Of a stretch of DNA of 64,000 bases, positions 32,736 to 45,694 are shown one piece after another. This DNA is from Arion vulgaris (lineage: Eukaryota > Mollusca > Gastropoda > Stylommatophora > Arionidae): positions 85,284,941 through 85,348,940 of the forward strand of contig CM036753.1 of assembly GCA_020796225.1 (NCBI GenBank), in the 5' to 3' direction. Below the pieces are notes generated by a model. The model was not told the origin of the DNA. It did no database searches and saw only the letters and a list, made by a program, of their open reading frames with translations. Each line of letters starts with the position of its first letter. Position 1 is the stretch's first letter. The position numbers and the translations under genes were made by a program.

Positions 32736-33055
32736 ACTCTACTCATAACAAAAATAATAGCCGTTCAGCGCAAGCAATGATAACAACAGTCTCAGACGTG
32801 TGTTGCTGCTCCTCTCTGGTGTGTGCGGGGTGACTGTAAGTCCAATCCTCGAACCCAATCCTCTACCCCACTCTACTCATCATTCGCTGGAAATATTTGC
32901 TAAAGATGATCATAACTCATTCAGTCACTGTCAGTCACACTCATAAAGCTGTTCATTTGTTTTACTTGCTGAAGATATGCCATCTCTATTACAGTCTGTC
33001 TCACACTCATTCCCTATATCTACATCTCTCTATCACGCACACATACATATAACAC

Positions 33056-33135
<80 letters not shown>

Positions 33136-33499
33136 ATATATATACGTACGGAAAGACTTTCGACAAACTACATTATACAAAAACTAATTGAATGTCCGAG
33201 GCAGTATACTTGGAATGCAGATACATCAAAATTATCAGTAACTTATACAGTGCTGGGAATAGAAAGCAACAATAAGATCTAGCAAAAACTATTCATGATA
33301 TATAATTATATTTTAAAAAGACGAGTGAGACCGGTGCATTCTATTCCCATGTCTATTATATATATATATATATAAATATATACAGAGGCAATTTCGTAAC
33401 AAATGGAAGAAATACCAGGGATTAACATCAGCGTAAGAATAATAAGCAACGCAATATAATACAGATGTCACAGTGCTGTTAGCTGATATTGAACAAGAA
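32736..33499. other. spacer with (AT)n microsatellite at 33055-33142
   Basis: The 85-base (AT)n and a smaller one at 33356-33382 are the only structures seen. The open frame spanning the microsatellite is an artefact. Confidence 0.7.
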
Positions 33500-33895
33500 T
33501 TGCAACCACGTGTGAAATGAAATGCTTGAGGAAGATAGTGGGAGTCACCAGGAAAGACAGACTACGAAATGAGAACATCAGAAGCAGAGTGGGCATAACT
33601 TCATGCATCGAATACATCGAAAGACAACAAATGCAGTGGTTTAGACATTTAATGAGAATCAAATACAACCAACCACCAATAACAGCATACAATAAAAAGA
33701 GATCGGGTACTAGAGCTAAGGGAAGACCAAGAAAAAGATGGATAGACAATATCAAGACCACACTCCATAAACACGGATACAACACAACAAGGACGACTCA
33801 TCTAGCCCTAGAACGCAAATTAAAGCTCCCATCCCTACGTTTAACGGCAAGAGTGGACAGCCAACTACATCTTCCACCTGGGAATAGACAATAGA
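33500..33895 (+). pseudogene. LINE C-terminal remnant
   Basis: An uninterrupted C-terminal frame: EMKCLRKIVGVTRKDRLRNE, NIRSRVGITSCIEYIERQQM, QWFRHLMRIKYNQPPITAYN, GTRAKGRPRKRWIDNIKTTL and stop at about 33893. The frame is the best preserved LINE tail here. It still lacks a reverse transcriptase core, so it is a 5'-truncated copy. Same family as 27535 (+) and 35955 (-). Confidence 0.85.
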
Positions 33896-33964
33896 TAATA
33901 GATAACTGTCTTTAACTGCCGGTGTTACCACTTTTTAGGGTGATGTAGGACAAGGGGGACACAA

Positions 33965-34728
33965 GTCTGAGAAATGTAATAGTCGCAGGGCAAGTACAGC
34001 CACTGAGAAATTTAATAGTTGCGGGGCAAGTACAGCCCCTGAGAAATCTAATAGTCGCAGTGCAAGTACAGCCACTGAGAAATTTAATAGTCAGAGGCAA
34101 GTACAGCCACTGAGAAATTTAATAGTCGAGAGCAATGAAAGCCACTGAGAAATCTAATAGTCGCAGGGCAAGTACAGCCACTGAGAAATTTAATAGTCGC
34201 AGAGCAATGAAAGCCACTGAGAAATCTAATAGTCGCAGGGCAAGTACAGCCACTGAGAAATTTAATAGTTGCGGGCAAGTACAGCCCTGAGAAATCTAAT
34301 AGTCGCAGTGCAAGTACAGCCACTGAGAAATTTAATAGTCGCAGAGCAATGAAAGCCACTGAGAAATCTAATAGTCGCGGGGCAAGTACAGCCACTGAGA
34401 AATTTAATAGTCGCAGGGCAAGTACAGCCACTGAGAAATTTAATAGTCGCAGGGCAAGTACAGCCCCTGAGAAATTTAATAGTCGCAGGGCAAGTACAGC
34501 CACTGTGAAATCTAATAGTCGCAGGGCAAGTACAGCCACTGAGAAATTTAATAGTCGCGGGGCAAGTACAGCCACTGAGAAATTTAATAGTCGCAGAGCA
34601 ATGAAAGCCACTGAGAAATTTAATAATCGCGGGGCGAGTACAGCCACTGAGAAATTTAATAGTCGCGGGGCAAGTACAGCCACTGAGAAATTTAATAGTC
34701 GCGGGGCAAGTACAGCCACTGAGAAACT
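33965..34728. repeat. 36-bp tandem array open on both strands
   Basis: About 21 copies of agccactgagaaatttaata followed by gtcgcagggcaagtac. A subtype has agagcaatgaa in place of agggcaagtac. The 12-codon period leaves long frames open on both strands (TATEKFNSRRAS on +, a hydrophobic repeat on -). Shortened units near 34090-34130 and 34270-34285 shift frame, which argues against coding. Confidence 0.95.
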
Positions 34729-34734
34729 GTTCAG

Positions 34735-35228
34735 GTTGGAATTTTTTTTTTTAACCCGACAGAAAAAAAAAATTCCTTGGTATTGCAGGATGGGAGACCG
34801 CGCTCTTATCCATTCCGTCAGACGTTCCTCAAGATGTGATAGACTTAAGTAAATAACAGGAGATGTAAGGAATCAAAGTACAGAAAATAAAAATAATGGT
34901 ATTAAGCAAAACAACGGAAACGATATGGAAGAGTTTAAGAATATAACGTAAAAATATACATTATGAGAAACGTCAGGTTTTTATGCATTATAATCATATA
35001 TGCATCAAATATAATTGCGGAAGATGTCAGAATGGAAAAACATTTTTGGAAAAAGATAAAAAAATAACCCAAAATATATTTCACAGCATGAGAAAGGTAT
35101 TAACATTCAAGCAAATAATAAACATTGAAACTGAGAATAATGACATGTTATATATATATATTTATTATATACTCAGCTTTGTTGTATGTGCCAGAAATGT
35201 AAACAATCAACAAACAGCTGCAACATAG
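34735..35228. other. unassigned spacer
   Basis: A/T homopolymer runs near 34740-34770 and a short (TA)n near 35150. No gene or element recognised. Confidence 0.4.
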
Positions 35229-35229
35229 A

Positions 35230-35405
35230 TTCGAGGCTTTCGATATGTGGATGTGCAGACAAGTCGGGAGAACATCTTGGATGAAAAGAAAACTAATAAA
35301 GAAGTGTATCAGCGACTAAAAATGAGAGAAAAACGACACAAACAAATACAAATTAGACAAATAAAGTACATTAAAAGACATAACACATTGTTAAAGAGCA
35401 TATTG
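35230..35405 (+). pseudogene. LINE C-terminal remnant (short)
   Basis: Degraded translation RFEAFDMWMCRQVGRTSWMK, then VYQRLK and IKYIKRHNTLLKSIL, corresponds to the F..FEMWC.RR.L..SW..R and RHNTLLK.ILEG stretch of LINE C-termini. Stops and a frameshift are present. Confidence 0.65.
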
Positions 35406-35429
35406 ACGGTTATCTAGAAAGGTAAATGT

Positions 35430-35950
35430 TATCATGCAGGAAAGAGGAGCTGGATCTGATATTAAAAGCAAACTGAGTAAGGCAAGAAGTGCATTCATGA
35501 CTCTTCAGACGGTCTGGGGTCATCACAACACATTTGTATATATATTAATATATACCCATCTGTGTACATTCAACTTTACTATACTGACCAGAATGCTGGA
35601 GAATGACAGAACAAGATATGTCCAAACTTTCTAACTTCTATACAACTTGTCTGCGACAAGATATTCTGCATGTTCTGGTCAAAGACTATCTTTGAAGAAC
35701 CAGGGACTGCTTATACAGTGTCAGCAATAGAATACGAACAACCTCATCCAAACGAGGCGATGGAGATGGATCAGATATATGATACGTTTGGAGGCTAACT
35801 CTGTCACAAAAACTGCACTGAGATGGACACCAGAGGGTAAACGAAAACGTAGAAGACTCAAACCAGCCTGAAGGAAGAAAAACAATAGAGCAAGAGAACT
35901 GAAAGAAATGAATCACAGTTGGAACAAAATACAGAGGACGACCTTCTTCT
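35430..35950 (+). pseudogene. LINE C-terminal remnant (RTE-like)
   Basis: GAGSDIKSKLSKARSAFMTL, then after disruption RRWRWIRYMIRLEANSVTKT, ALRWTPEGKRKRR and MNHSWNKIQRTT. RW.WIGH..R and AL.WTPEGKRKRGRPK..WRR.IE.E are characteristic of RTE-like LINE tails. A TAT/TATA-rich segment has replaced the middle (35520-35560). It lies tail to tail with the remnant at 35955-36720. Confidence 0.8.
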
Positions 35951-35954
35951 TCTT

Positions 35955-36720
35955 CTTTTGTCGTCACACTGCTACCTGGTTGTTGCCCAGTGTCGTGGTT
36001 TTCTGTTTTTGTCTTGCGCTGTTCTAGTGGCTTGTGTGATTGTTATCTTTGCTCTTTCACAGGATTCTGCTACGCCATCTAACCATCTTTTCCGTGGTCT
36101 TCCTTTTGCCTTCTTTCCCGATGTTCTGTTGTAGAAGACTGTATACTGTGGAGTTTGGATGCATTCTTATTAAGTGGCCAAACCACTTCATTCTTTGTTT
36201 ATCTATGTAATTCAAGCACGGTTTTGTGCCAACTTTCTTTCTTATGCTGATGTTGGTGATTCTGTCTTTTCTTGTGTTGTTGGTAACTTTTCGCAGGCAA
36301 CGCATTTCACATGTAGTTATTTTTTGTGACTGCGCTTTGCTCAATGTCCATGTTTGGCTCTGGTAACACAAAGTAGGTATAAAATGCTGTTGGTCATCTG
36401 TTGCTTAGCTGCCTGTGACATTTTTGGGTGCCTTAACAATGGGGCTAGCTGGTAGGTTACAGCATTTGCTTTTGTACTCTAGCCTCTATCTCTCTATCCA
36501 GTTTTCCGTCTTCTGTGAATATGCTTCCTAAGTATTTGAATTCTTTCACTTGGTTTATTTTAGTGCATTGACATGGATGTCTAGATTATTATGTTTTCTT
36601 CCCATATTCATTATTTCTGTTTTAGTGTTGTTGATTTTCATGTCATGTTTTACACAATTTTTGTTCAAGGTGTAAATATGATGTTGTAGATCTTGTTCAT
36701 TTTGATGTATCAGAGGACGA
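35955..36720 (-). pseudogene. LINE remnant including end of reverse transcriptase
   Basis: The minus strand gives LNKNCVKHDMKINNTKTEIM (reverse transcriptase palm/thumb boundary), then a degraded segment, then CYQSQTWTLSKAQSQKITTC, EMRCLRKVTNNTRKDRITN, IRKKVGTKPCLNYIDKQRMK, WFGHLIRMHPNS and GKRKTTEKMVRWRSRI. Stops interrupt between the two halves. Same family as 27535 and 33500. Confidence 0.85.
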
Positions 36721-36779
36721 CCAAGAACAGAAAAGAATCGCATGCATTGCTTCTTCAGAAGCAACAAGGCACAACCGAC

Positions 36780-36780
<1 letters not shown>

Positions 36781-36830
<50 letters not shown>

Positions 36831-36832
36831 CA
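36781..36832. repeat. (GA)n microsatellite
   Basis: About 50 bases of alternating GA with one AAAG interruption. Confidence 0.95.
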
Positions 36833-37066
36833 ATTGTAGGCGAAGTTGAGGACATGAGAATAAGGAGAAGACAGAGATATAATTGGAAAGGAAACATCAA
36901 GAGGTGGACCATAAGATTTACTATTTGGACAAGACACATAATTTAGACATTCATTGCAGCCAATCTTTAATGTCGAGTCGGCCTATAGTGACGACTATTT
37001 ATATCATACAAATCAGCTTTCCACATCCCTGCAATTACCTCCCTTAACCAACAATAGCATCCACAT

Positions 37067-37405
37067 CAGGGCTGTCCAATGCGGGGCCCATGTGATACAT
37101 AAATAGCGCCCTATTTTACTCCGCCGGCTTAAGCGCTAATCAGCATTTCGAGAAAAAATGCATTTCCAAATAACAGTATGATTCTGTTTTTTTCGTAAGC
37201 AGTACATTTTTAAAAAAATTACAAGTTTCAGAAGTACGTTTTCATCTGTTTTGTTTTCTATTACTATGATTTCTATGTTACTGTTAACATCAATTCATTA
37301 CTATTATTACTGTAAGTATAATTATTTCAACTATCACACGGCTTCAGCGCCTCTATAGTCATTAATCAGGTGCGTCCCTATATAGAAAAACATTGGATAA
37401 CACTG
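37067..37405 (+). mobile_element. hAT-like element N3 with perfect 8-bp target duplication
   Basis: Reference copy of the family: left end cagggctgtccaatgcgg, right end acattggataacactg, bracketed by atccacat at 37059-37066 and 37406-37413. The 339-bp interior is AT-rich with ctattactatgatttctatg and gcctctatagtcattaatca blocks shared with the copies at 1963 and 6572. No transposase. Confidence 0.9.
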
Positions 37406-37413
37406 ATCCACAT

Positions 37414-38028
37414 GATTCTGTTCCATGCATGCCATTTTGTCATCTGAAGAACAAAGACATGTTTTTTTTAGACAGATGGTCAAGAATAACTCGACAATAA
37501 TACACATCTTTAACTAGCATCGTTTACCGTCTCAAATCAAACTTTTATTCTGAGTTAATGCATCATAGACATTGGTTATCTTCTGGTCTCTGTCAAGTTA
37601 TACAACTCTGTCTTTTATATTATACACATTTCCCTCCCATCTTGTAAGCTTACTTACTCACAGTCAGATTTTGAAATCGCACATATCAGCTATAATTGAC
37701 TAATATAAAGTATTTTTCCATCACAGTCTCAAAAATATGAATGTCTTATTGATTCAAAAATAATTCAAGACAATAACTTATTGTGAAAGAGCAACTGAAA
37801 TCAATTTGGAGACACGCACTTTATTAAATGCCTTGAGCTGAATGACCAGGGATACAGAATGTAACTTAATTGAAAACAAACCAAGAAAAACAAAATTATA
37901 CTCTCAAAAAACGTTGTATACTAAAAGTACGTGGATACCAATTCAGAGATAATTTGTATGTGGAAGGTAACTACTGAACGGTAACAAACACGCTTAAAAA
38001 ATGTTATATTCACATCATCCTCATCAAG
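37414..38028. other. unassigned spacer
   Basis: AT-rich, no element or gene recognised. Confidence 0.4.
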
Positions 38029-38672
38029 GTGCGTATCCTTTATAGGACGTTGCTCTCTTTGCAGCACATCTGAAATTCACTCTGTTTCTTGCCAGTTCAC
38101 CCACTTCGTCGATGGTCATGTTCATGGTTTCTTTAATATCTTGTAGCCATCTTCTTCATGGTCTGCCTCTGCGTCCTGGGACCCTGCCCTCTAGTATTGT
38201 TCTTTCCAGGCCATCGTGACGCTTGATGTGACCAAAGTATGTAATTTTCTGTATAGTATGTTGTTTATCAGCCAATTCTCTTTAACGTTTAGTTCTTTCC
38301 GGACATCAGTGTTCTTTCTTTTTCTGTCCATGGTATTCGTAGGATCTTTCTGTAGCAGTTAGTTTCGAGGGACTGGATTTTCGTTCTTAATTGTTGTGTA
38401 ATAGTCCATGATTCACAACCATAAGTAGCCACTGAGAAAATGCATGCTCTCAATATTTTTAATTTTAGTATTTTGCTGGTGCTTTGCCACATGTTCTTCA
38501 TTGTGTTTAACTTCTTGATTGCTATTGCCAATCTTTTTGAGATCTCTTTGGAGCAGTCACTGTTAATGTTAATTATTGTTCCCAGATATTCGTAGCTCTG
38601 TACACATTGGAGTTCTTCATTGTTTACTTGGATGTTAGGTGAGCCTTTTGCTTTGTCAGTTGACATGATATT

Positions 38673-38675
<3 letters not shown>
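38029..38675 (-). pseudogene. LINE C-terminal remnant
   Basis: The minus strand gives SPNIQVNNEELQCVQSYEYL, GTIININSDCSKEISKRLAI, AIKKLNTMKNMWQ, ILRACIFSVATYGCESWTIT, YRKILRIPWTEKE, then in shifted frames the paralogue of HDGLERTIL and WLQDIK.T.NMTIDE. YEYLGTIIN.D..C..EI..R is the post-catalytic reverse transcriptase stretch. It extends 120 residues further upstream than its paralogue at 26840-27372 and shares the same 3' end (cctataaaggatacgcacc). Confidence 0.85.

Positions 38676-38728
<53 letters not shown>
38676..38728. repeat. (TA)n microsatellite
   Basis: About 50 bases of alternating TA between the LINE remnant and inverted SINE-2. Confidence 0.95.
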
Positions 38729-38731
<3 letters not shown>

Positions 38732-38734
38732 AAG

Positions 38735-38945
38735 AAATGCGTTTGTATACCGTGAGCTATATTGAGAAATACAGTTTAAGGATCACGCCGGCCGTTTTTA
38801 CTTCTCAGTGTTTCGCTGAAACCCAACTGAAGCTGAGTCGATATGAGAACCGTTACGGTCGTAATATTGAATATGGAACTGAACCTGGACCACGCCTCTA
38901 CGAAGCAAGTGCACTGACTACTACGCTATCGCCTGTTATAATAAG
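38735..38945 (-). mobile_element. SINE-2 copy
   Basis: The minus strand reads gcgatagcgtagtagtcagt (A-box-like), ggtccaggttcagttccata (B-box-like), tctcatatcgactcagcttc, agttgggtttcagcgaaaca and gagaagtaaaaacggccggc. Very similar in layout to 22618-22850. In transcription order it precedes (TA)n and then the LINE remnant at 38675-38029, the same order as 26545/26840. Confidence 0.8.
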
Positions 38946-40070
38946 CACGGTTTATTGAGATCACGATTGTTTGTCACCCTTTGCAAATGTTATTTTCAGT
39001 ATGTTTCCGAGAATTTATATACGTATATTTAACATACAAAACAAGCTTGTTTTAAACAAAACAAGCACATACATCATATTTTGTCGATAAAATGTATAGA
39101 TACAATCATGCATTGTAGATATACGTATTAAATCAACTTTGATTACCACTCATTGTCTAAGACGTAGCGGCGATCGCACCAGATCAACAAAGTAACACAC
39201 GTAACACACGAAGTTACACAAGTAACCTTGCATTCTCTTCTCTTACATCTAAAATCAGTTGAAAATGCTCGTTTAAAGAGGAATATAGTACATAAAAAGA
39301 AATTCATTTGAAGAGGTCTAGGCTAACAAAAATCAGTTCTATTCACGTGCTAGGGCATGAATGCAGGTGTAAAATGAAATAAACGCTCCGATAGGCTTTC
39401 AGGTAACTGTTGTAAAAAGTGGGCGAGCAAAAACAATGAACCAAGCTGATATTCTGAATTTCCTAACGGAGAGAGTATGTGTAAATGATTCAAGTAATGG
39501 TGGCGAATCTACAATCCTAATCATAATGCAAGAATACCAAATCAAGTGTGATGTAACCAGAGAAGAGCACTATATCGGTAGCCAAAGAAGAATAGTAAAC
39601 CAACAAAGAACCGTTGACGTTAGTTGCCTCACGCTGAGAGACTAACTAGAGATCGGATCACTTATGGACTAATTGGTTCGATGTGCAGTGATAATAATCT
39701 GACGACTAAACTAAATTTATTCGCAAACAGTTAAGTAGTATTTGAGAGTTAGAATATAGTTAACAATATATGTTGTTGATAAGAGATCAAGGAATATTTC
39801 AACAGTTTTAATGTGTGTAAACATGAATGAGTCGAACAAGTATCATCAACTTTTTTTGTTATTGGGCAAAGTATTCAAATCATATTGTTTCAAAATGTAG
39901 ACCAAATTCAGAACTATGTGGACACATTAATTATTATTATTATTGTTTTTTTTACACTGACATTTCCGACGGTGTTTTAGTGCTCTAAGTGAAAAAATAG
40001 AAAAATTTAAAGATTTCAAAGTGACATCTACGAGACAATCTACTAGTTAATGTAAGTTTTTAACCCAAAG
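38946..40070. other. unassigned spacer
   Basis: A + frame at 39436-39645 (69 codons, hydrophilic, no domain recognised) lies outside repeats. I cannot tell whether it is anything. Rest AT-rich; a short (ATT)n at 39929. Confidence 0.35.
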
Positions 40071-40074
40071 AAAA

Positions 40075-41060
<986 letters not shown>

Positions 41061-42524
41061 ATCACTCTGTCCAATTATCTCGTTTCCTCCACGTTTTAGT
41101 GGTCTTGTTAAAAAAAGTGCCCAAGAAAAATCCTTCTTGCCTTTCACCTTTCCAGAGATTTATTTTGCTCAAATTTGGCATCGATTTTTGTGCCCATCAT
41201 TGAAAGCCCTGGCAGTTTTCTCATGTCCTTATCGTCTAGTTAGCCCCAGATAACTCTCGTTCCGAGTTGTCCATGAAAAAAAAGTGCGATTATGAGCTCA
41301 TTTGTGCCAATTTTGTTTCACTTTCTCAGTTCAACCCTTAGAGCAGCTGCGTCTTATACGTTAGTTAAAATGTTAAACGATAACTCACATGATCTTGAGA
41401 GCAAAGATGGGTTCGTTTCGTCGACAGTAGAAGTTTTTAACTAGCCTGAGACCTGTATTAGCTCGACTGGTTTGGCTAATGGCCCTGTACTCAGCAGGAG
41501 TTCCTAGAAGAGCTACGTCGAGCTACAGGAAGTAATCAGGTCCCCGCTTTTTCTTCTCTTTAGCACTGACAGAGGTCAATTTTTGCGAGTAACCTTAATT
41601 TCTTCAACATCTGCTTTATGTGAAGCATTATCGACAGTAAAACAAAATTATAAGCATTCTCATACAAGTTACAAGGCACAGAATTGGTGGATGGGTAAGA
41701 GTTGGGATAGGGGGAGAGGTGGAGGGGTTGGGTGGGGCTTAAAATTCAGTGTCTAGTGATGGATTTGTCTCATGGATTTCCTTCTCAATTCTATGTGAAG
41801 TTAGTAAACAAGAAGCACGGAAATTATTTGTTGAGTGTCAGTGAATTGTTGTACATTTAGATTGACAACATAAGTTAATAAAAAAAATATTTAGTGTTAG
41901 TAAAAAGAAGACATCATTTAAAAAAATAAACATGTAAATTTTGACAGATGAGATAATCTTAAAAATAACAATTTCAGCAAGAAGAGATCATGTTTTTAAA
42001 AAAATCTTCTTTTAAAAAATCGTAACAACATTTAATGACGATATCACCACTTATCGTCTTGATAAAGGTCTAGTACCGAAACGTCGAGTGTTATTTATTT
42101 TCTACTTAATCATTAATTTGTCACTACTTATGTAATACTGTCTATACCTGTCTTTGTTCAATCGCCAACCACTTATCGTCGCAATTTATGAACGTCTTGA
42201 GAATGTTTTGTACATAAACACTTATCAACGTGACATACGATGTCTTGTCTCTCGGTCTTTCTGCCTCGTTCCCAAACATCCTTTCAAACTCTTAATCAAA
42301 TATAGGAATGAATTGGATACTAATCAACACATACACACTAAGAAAAATCATATTGGCTTTACATGATAACTTTACTCATGCATCTATCGTCAACACAAAA
42401 AGGGAGCAAACATTGTGAACATGAGTTGAATATGTCATAGTTCCCCAGATGGCAGCGGAGGAATGGACAGTTAGCCAGATAGTTGGAGTAGTATAATTGG
42501 ATTATTTAATAGTTGAGACTATGT
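41061..42524. other. unassigned spacer
   Basis: No gene recognised. It contains the hammerhead-like motif at 42056-42090 and A-rich runs at 41880-42030. Confidence 0.4.
42056..42090 (+). other. hammerhead-like core motif (decayed)
   Basis: gtcttgataaaggtctagta followed by ccgaaacgtcgag has the order of conserved hammerhead ribozyme boxes: a CTGATGA-like box (ttgataa, two differences), a short hairpin ggt/acc, then GAAA and a GTC. Penelope-like retroelements are known to carry such minimal hammerheads. The changes in the first box predict it is inactive. A related motif lies inverted at 60322-60353. Confidence 0.35.
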
Positions 42525-43318
42525 GTTGTACTCTCTATGTAGAAGTGCAACACATAACTACGAGACACGACGTTTTTGTGTAGAAAGATAGTGACGTGTT
42601 AGTAACGAATTAGTAAACACTGAGAGAACGATATTTACATGAGACCTAAAGGACGTGTTTTAATTTATTGTCCAGAAAAGAAGACCATCAATAAAACCAT
42701 GATTTAATCTACAAGGAAAGAGTTTGTCTTATTACCATCTTGTTCAAAGTGGTTAACATCATTGGCTATGTCTCGATCATTATGTGATTATAACAATGGT
42801 ACCAGTGAGTAGCCATCTACGACAATAACCTACAAGAAGAGCGATATACAAACCATAATAAACTCAAAGAAAGAGGAAGATATAACCCGAACTACCTACA
42901 AATATACCTCCCCCTATTACAGTTGTACTCTCTATGTAGAAGTGCAACACATAACTACGAGACACGACGTTTTTGTGTAGAAAGATAGTGACGTGTTAGT
43001 AACGAATTAGTAAACACTGAGAGAACGATATTGACATGAGACCTAAAGGACGTGTTTTAATTTATTGTCCAGAAAAGAAGACCATCAATAAAACCATGAT
43101 TTAATCTACAAGGAAAGAGTTTGTCTTATTACCATCTTGTTCAAAGTGGTTAACATCATTGGCTATGTCTCGATCATTATGTGATTATAACAATGGTACC
43201 AGTGAGTAGCCATCTACGACAATAACCTACAAGAAGAGCGATATACAAACCATAATAAACTCAAAGAAAGAGGAAGATATAACCCGAACTACCTACAAAT
43301 ATACCTCCCCCTATTACA
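42525..43318. repeat. 397-bp near-identical tandem duplication
   Basis: Copies 42525-42921 and 42922-43318 each begin gttgtactctctatgtagaa (the first base pairs adjusting at the joint) and end cctccccctattaca. I see one difference (gatatttacatg versus gatattgacatg). No open frame of note. Either a very recent duplication or an assembly artefact. Confidence 0.95.
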
Positions 43319-43829
43319 AATAGAAGTAATATTCCTTAAGCATGATAGACAAGATTGACGATGTTTCTTTAAATCAGAGACTACATGAGTTTCCTGCTTA
43401 TAATCTGTTGTTCTAGAACGGCCGGGACAAGAGTCATGATAGTTATTTCTTCTCATTATTTGATGAAAGAATACCTCTCTTAACTTGAGCCCACGAACGA
43501 GTTAACTACAGCAGTTAGTCGTTAGATTAGGGAATGCTTTTTCTGTGGCCCCTGCTGACAGATTTGTTGTGTATGTGAGACATGGGCTCTCAGGGAAATA
43601 CGACCGTGCAATGTGAACATTGTTTGAGTAACATTATCTTGTAACGGCACGCGTATTCTGATGACATTTTCGAAGTTATTGCTAACGAACAGATACTACT
43701 TCTATCAAATTCAAACTTGTTATGTAGTTATTCTAAATGGAGGGATGGGGGAGGAAGGTCAGGTGGAAGGGAATTGAAGAGAATAATACGTCATTGAGCA
43801 ACGGATAATTTGCGAGAAAGTGACGTTAG
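43319..43829. other. unassigned spacer
   Basis: No gene or element recognised. Confidence 0.4.
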
Positions 43830-44080
43830 ATTATTTTATGTTTATCTATTGTAATATTTCACACACATCAAACGACATAAGTGCATTGAGAATATCATTT
43901 TGGAGGGAATGGTGCATGGAAGAAGAATGAGAGGAAGACCTAGAAAATGGTGGGTGCAAGATGTCATTGACCATCTGAGAATGACTGCTGCTGACGCCGG
44001 TCAACTTGTACAGAACAGAGAGTTTTTCAGGACTGTTGTCATTGGAGCCACGTTCTGGAAGGGACAAGCTACTTGATGAT
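43830..44080 (+). pseudogene. LINE C-terminal remnant
   Basis: From 43906 the frame reads ILEGMVHGRRMRGRPRKWWV, QDVIDHLRMTAADAGQLVQN, REFFRTVVIGATFWKGQAT, then two stops. GRPRK.WVQDVID.L.MTAADAG.L..R..FR..V matches the remnants at 48960-49335 and 57838-58370. 5'-truncated. Confidence 0.85.
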
Positions 44081-44269
44081 GATGCTGATTGTAATATATA
44101 TTTTGGTTTGAGATTACAACGAAGACCTGGTCGAAGTCAATCAGATTAAATAATTGAAAAGTAAACGAACCACAGCTGACAAAGATTGTATTTCACCTGC
44201 AATGTGTGGTTCTGGTAATAGGCTGCATTACTGATAGGATGATGGGTAAGCGAATAGAAATACAAAAAC

Positions 44270-45285
44270 GGAAGCCAAATCCACTTTCAAAATTACTGTT
44301 ATAAAAACAAAAGACAAAATCACTACTTAAATTACTGTTATAAAAACAAAAGACAAAATCACTACTTAAATTACTGTTATAAAAACAAAAGACAAAATCA
44401 CTACTTAAATTACTGTTATAAAAACAAAAGACAAAATCACTACTTAAATTACTGTTATAAAAACAAAAGACAAAATCACTACTTAAATTACTGTTATAAA
44501 AACAAAAGACAAAATCACTACTTAAATTACTGTTATAAAAACAAAAGACAAAATCACTACTTAAATTACTGTTATAAAAACAAAAGACAAAATCACTACT
44601 TAAATTACTGTTATTAAAACAAAAGACAAAATCACTACTTAAATTACTGTTATAAAAACAAAAGACAAAATCACTACTTAAATTACTGTTATAAAAACAA
44701 AAGACAAAATCACTACTTAAATTACTGTTATTAAAACAAAAGACAAAATCACTACTTAAATTACTGTTATAAAAACAAAAGACAAAATCACTACTTAAAT
44801 TACTGTTATTAAAACAAAAGACAAAATCACTACTTAAATTACTGTTATAAAAACAAAAGACAAGCTAACTTCCCAAAATATTGTTATGATAAACGAAAAC
44901 CAAACCACTCCTCAAAATACTGTTATGAAAATGTAAAAGAAACCCACTGTCCAAAATATTTTCCGCTAAAAGGACGGCAAGCTCACTTCCCAAAATACTG
45001 TTATGAAAACGGAATTCAAGCATACTCTCCAAAATACTGTTATGAAAACGGAAGACAAACTCACTCTCCAAAACTCTGTTCTGATAAAATGAAGGCAAAT
45101 TCACTTCACAAAATACTGTTATGAAAACTGAAGACAAACTCACTCCCCAAAGTACTGTTATGAAAACGGAATTCAAGCTCACTCCCCAAAATACTGTTAT
45201 GAAAACGGAAGACAAACTCACTCTCCAAAACTCTGTTCTGTTAAAATGAAGGCAAACTCACTTCACAAAATACTGTTAGGAAAAT
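44270..45285. repeat. 39-bp tandem array with two subfamilies
   Basis: 44270-44862 holds about 15 near-identical copies of ataaaaacaaaagacaaaat followed by cactacttaaattactgtt; a ttattaaaac variant occurs at four places. 44863-45285 holds about ten diverged copies of the form atgaaaacggaagacaaact followed by cactctccaaaatactgtt. The same period and layout show one origin: an old diverged part beside a recently homogenised part. The 118-codon minus frame at 44865-45221 is a 13-codon periodicity artefact. Confidence 0.95.
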
Positions 45286-45686
45286 GGATGTGTGTGACAC
45301 ACAAAAGCAGATATCACAGTCTAGCTAGTGACTGCGACACAAAATAACCAATATAATTTTCAATACGAACAAAGAACAACAACACCAACATTGCAAAAAT
45401 CGTCCAACAATTAAACTCTACGGCAATCATCGGTGCAACAAACTTGACTAATAGCCGTAAACTCCATCTCTTCTCGACGCCTCACAGCGGATGTGGAAAT
45501 AATATGACAAATTGAAACTTATTGATGTTTAAAAATAGATCTATCTGTGAGTAGAGGTGTAAGATAAATGATCGATAGTCTATCAGGACATTAAATTGTT
45601 TAGATGAAACTTGCGTATAGAAGAAGCATTATAATGTTAGTAAACTTGATCGTAGATATGCTTGCTTATTTGTCTGAATAGGGATA
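45286..45686. other. unassigned spacer
   Basis: No gene or element recognised. Confidence 0.4.
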
Positions 45687-45694
45687 AGTAGGAG

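Noticed and set aside
33500..33895. Intact protein gene from the uninterrupted 125-codon frame
   Set aside because: It is the C-terminal tail of a 5'-truncated LINE, with paralogues at 27535 and 35955, and no catalytic domain.
33965..34852. 167- and 211-codon frames (TATEKFNSRRAS and hydrophobic repeats)
   Set aside because: 36-bp period equals 12 codons; several short units shift the frame within the same array.
39436..39645. 69-codon hydrophilic open frame as a host exon
   Set aside because: No recognised domain and such lengths are expected by chance in a 64-kb window.
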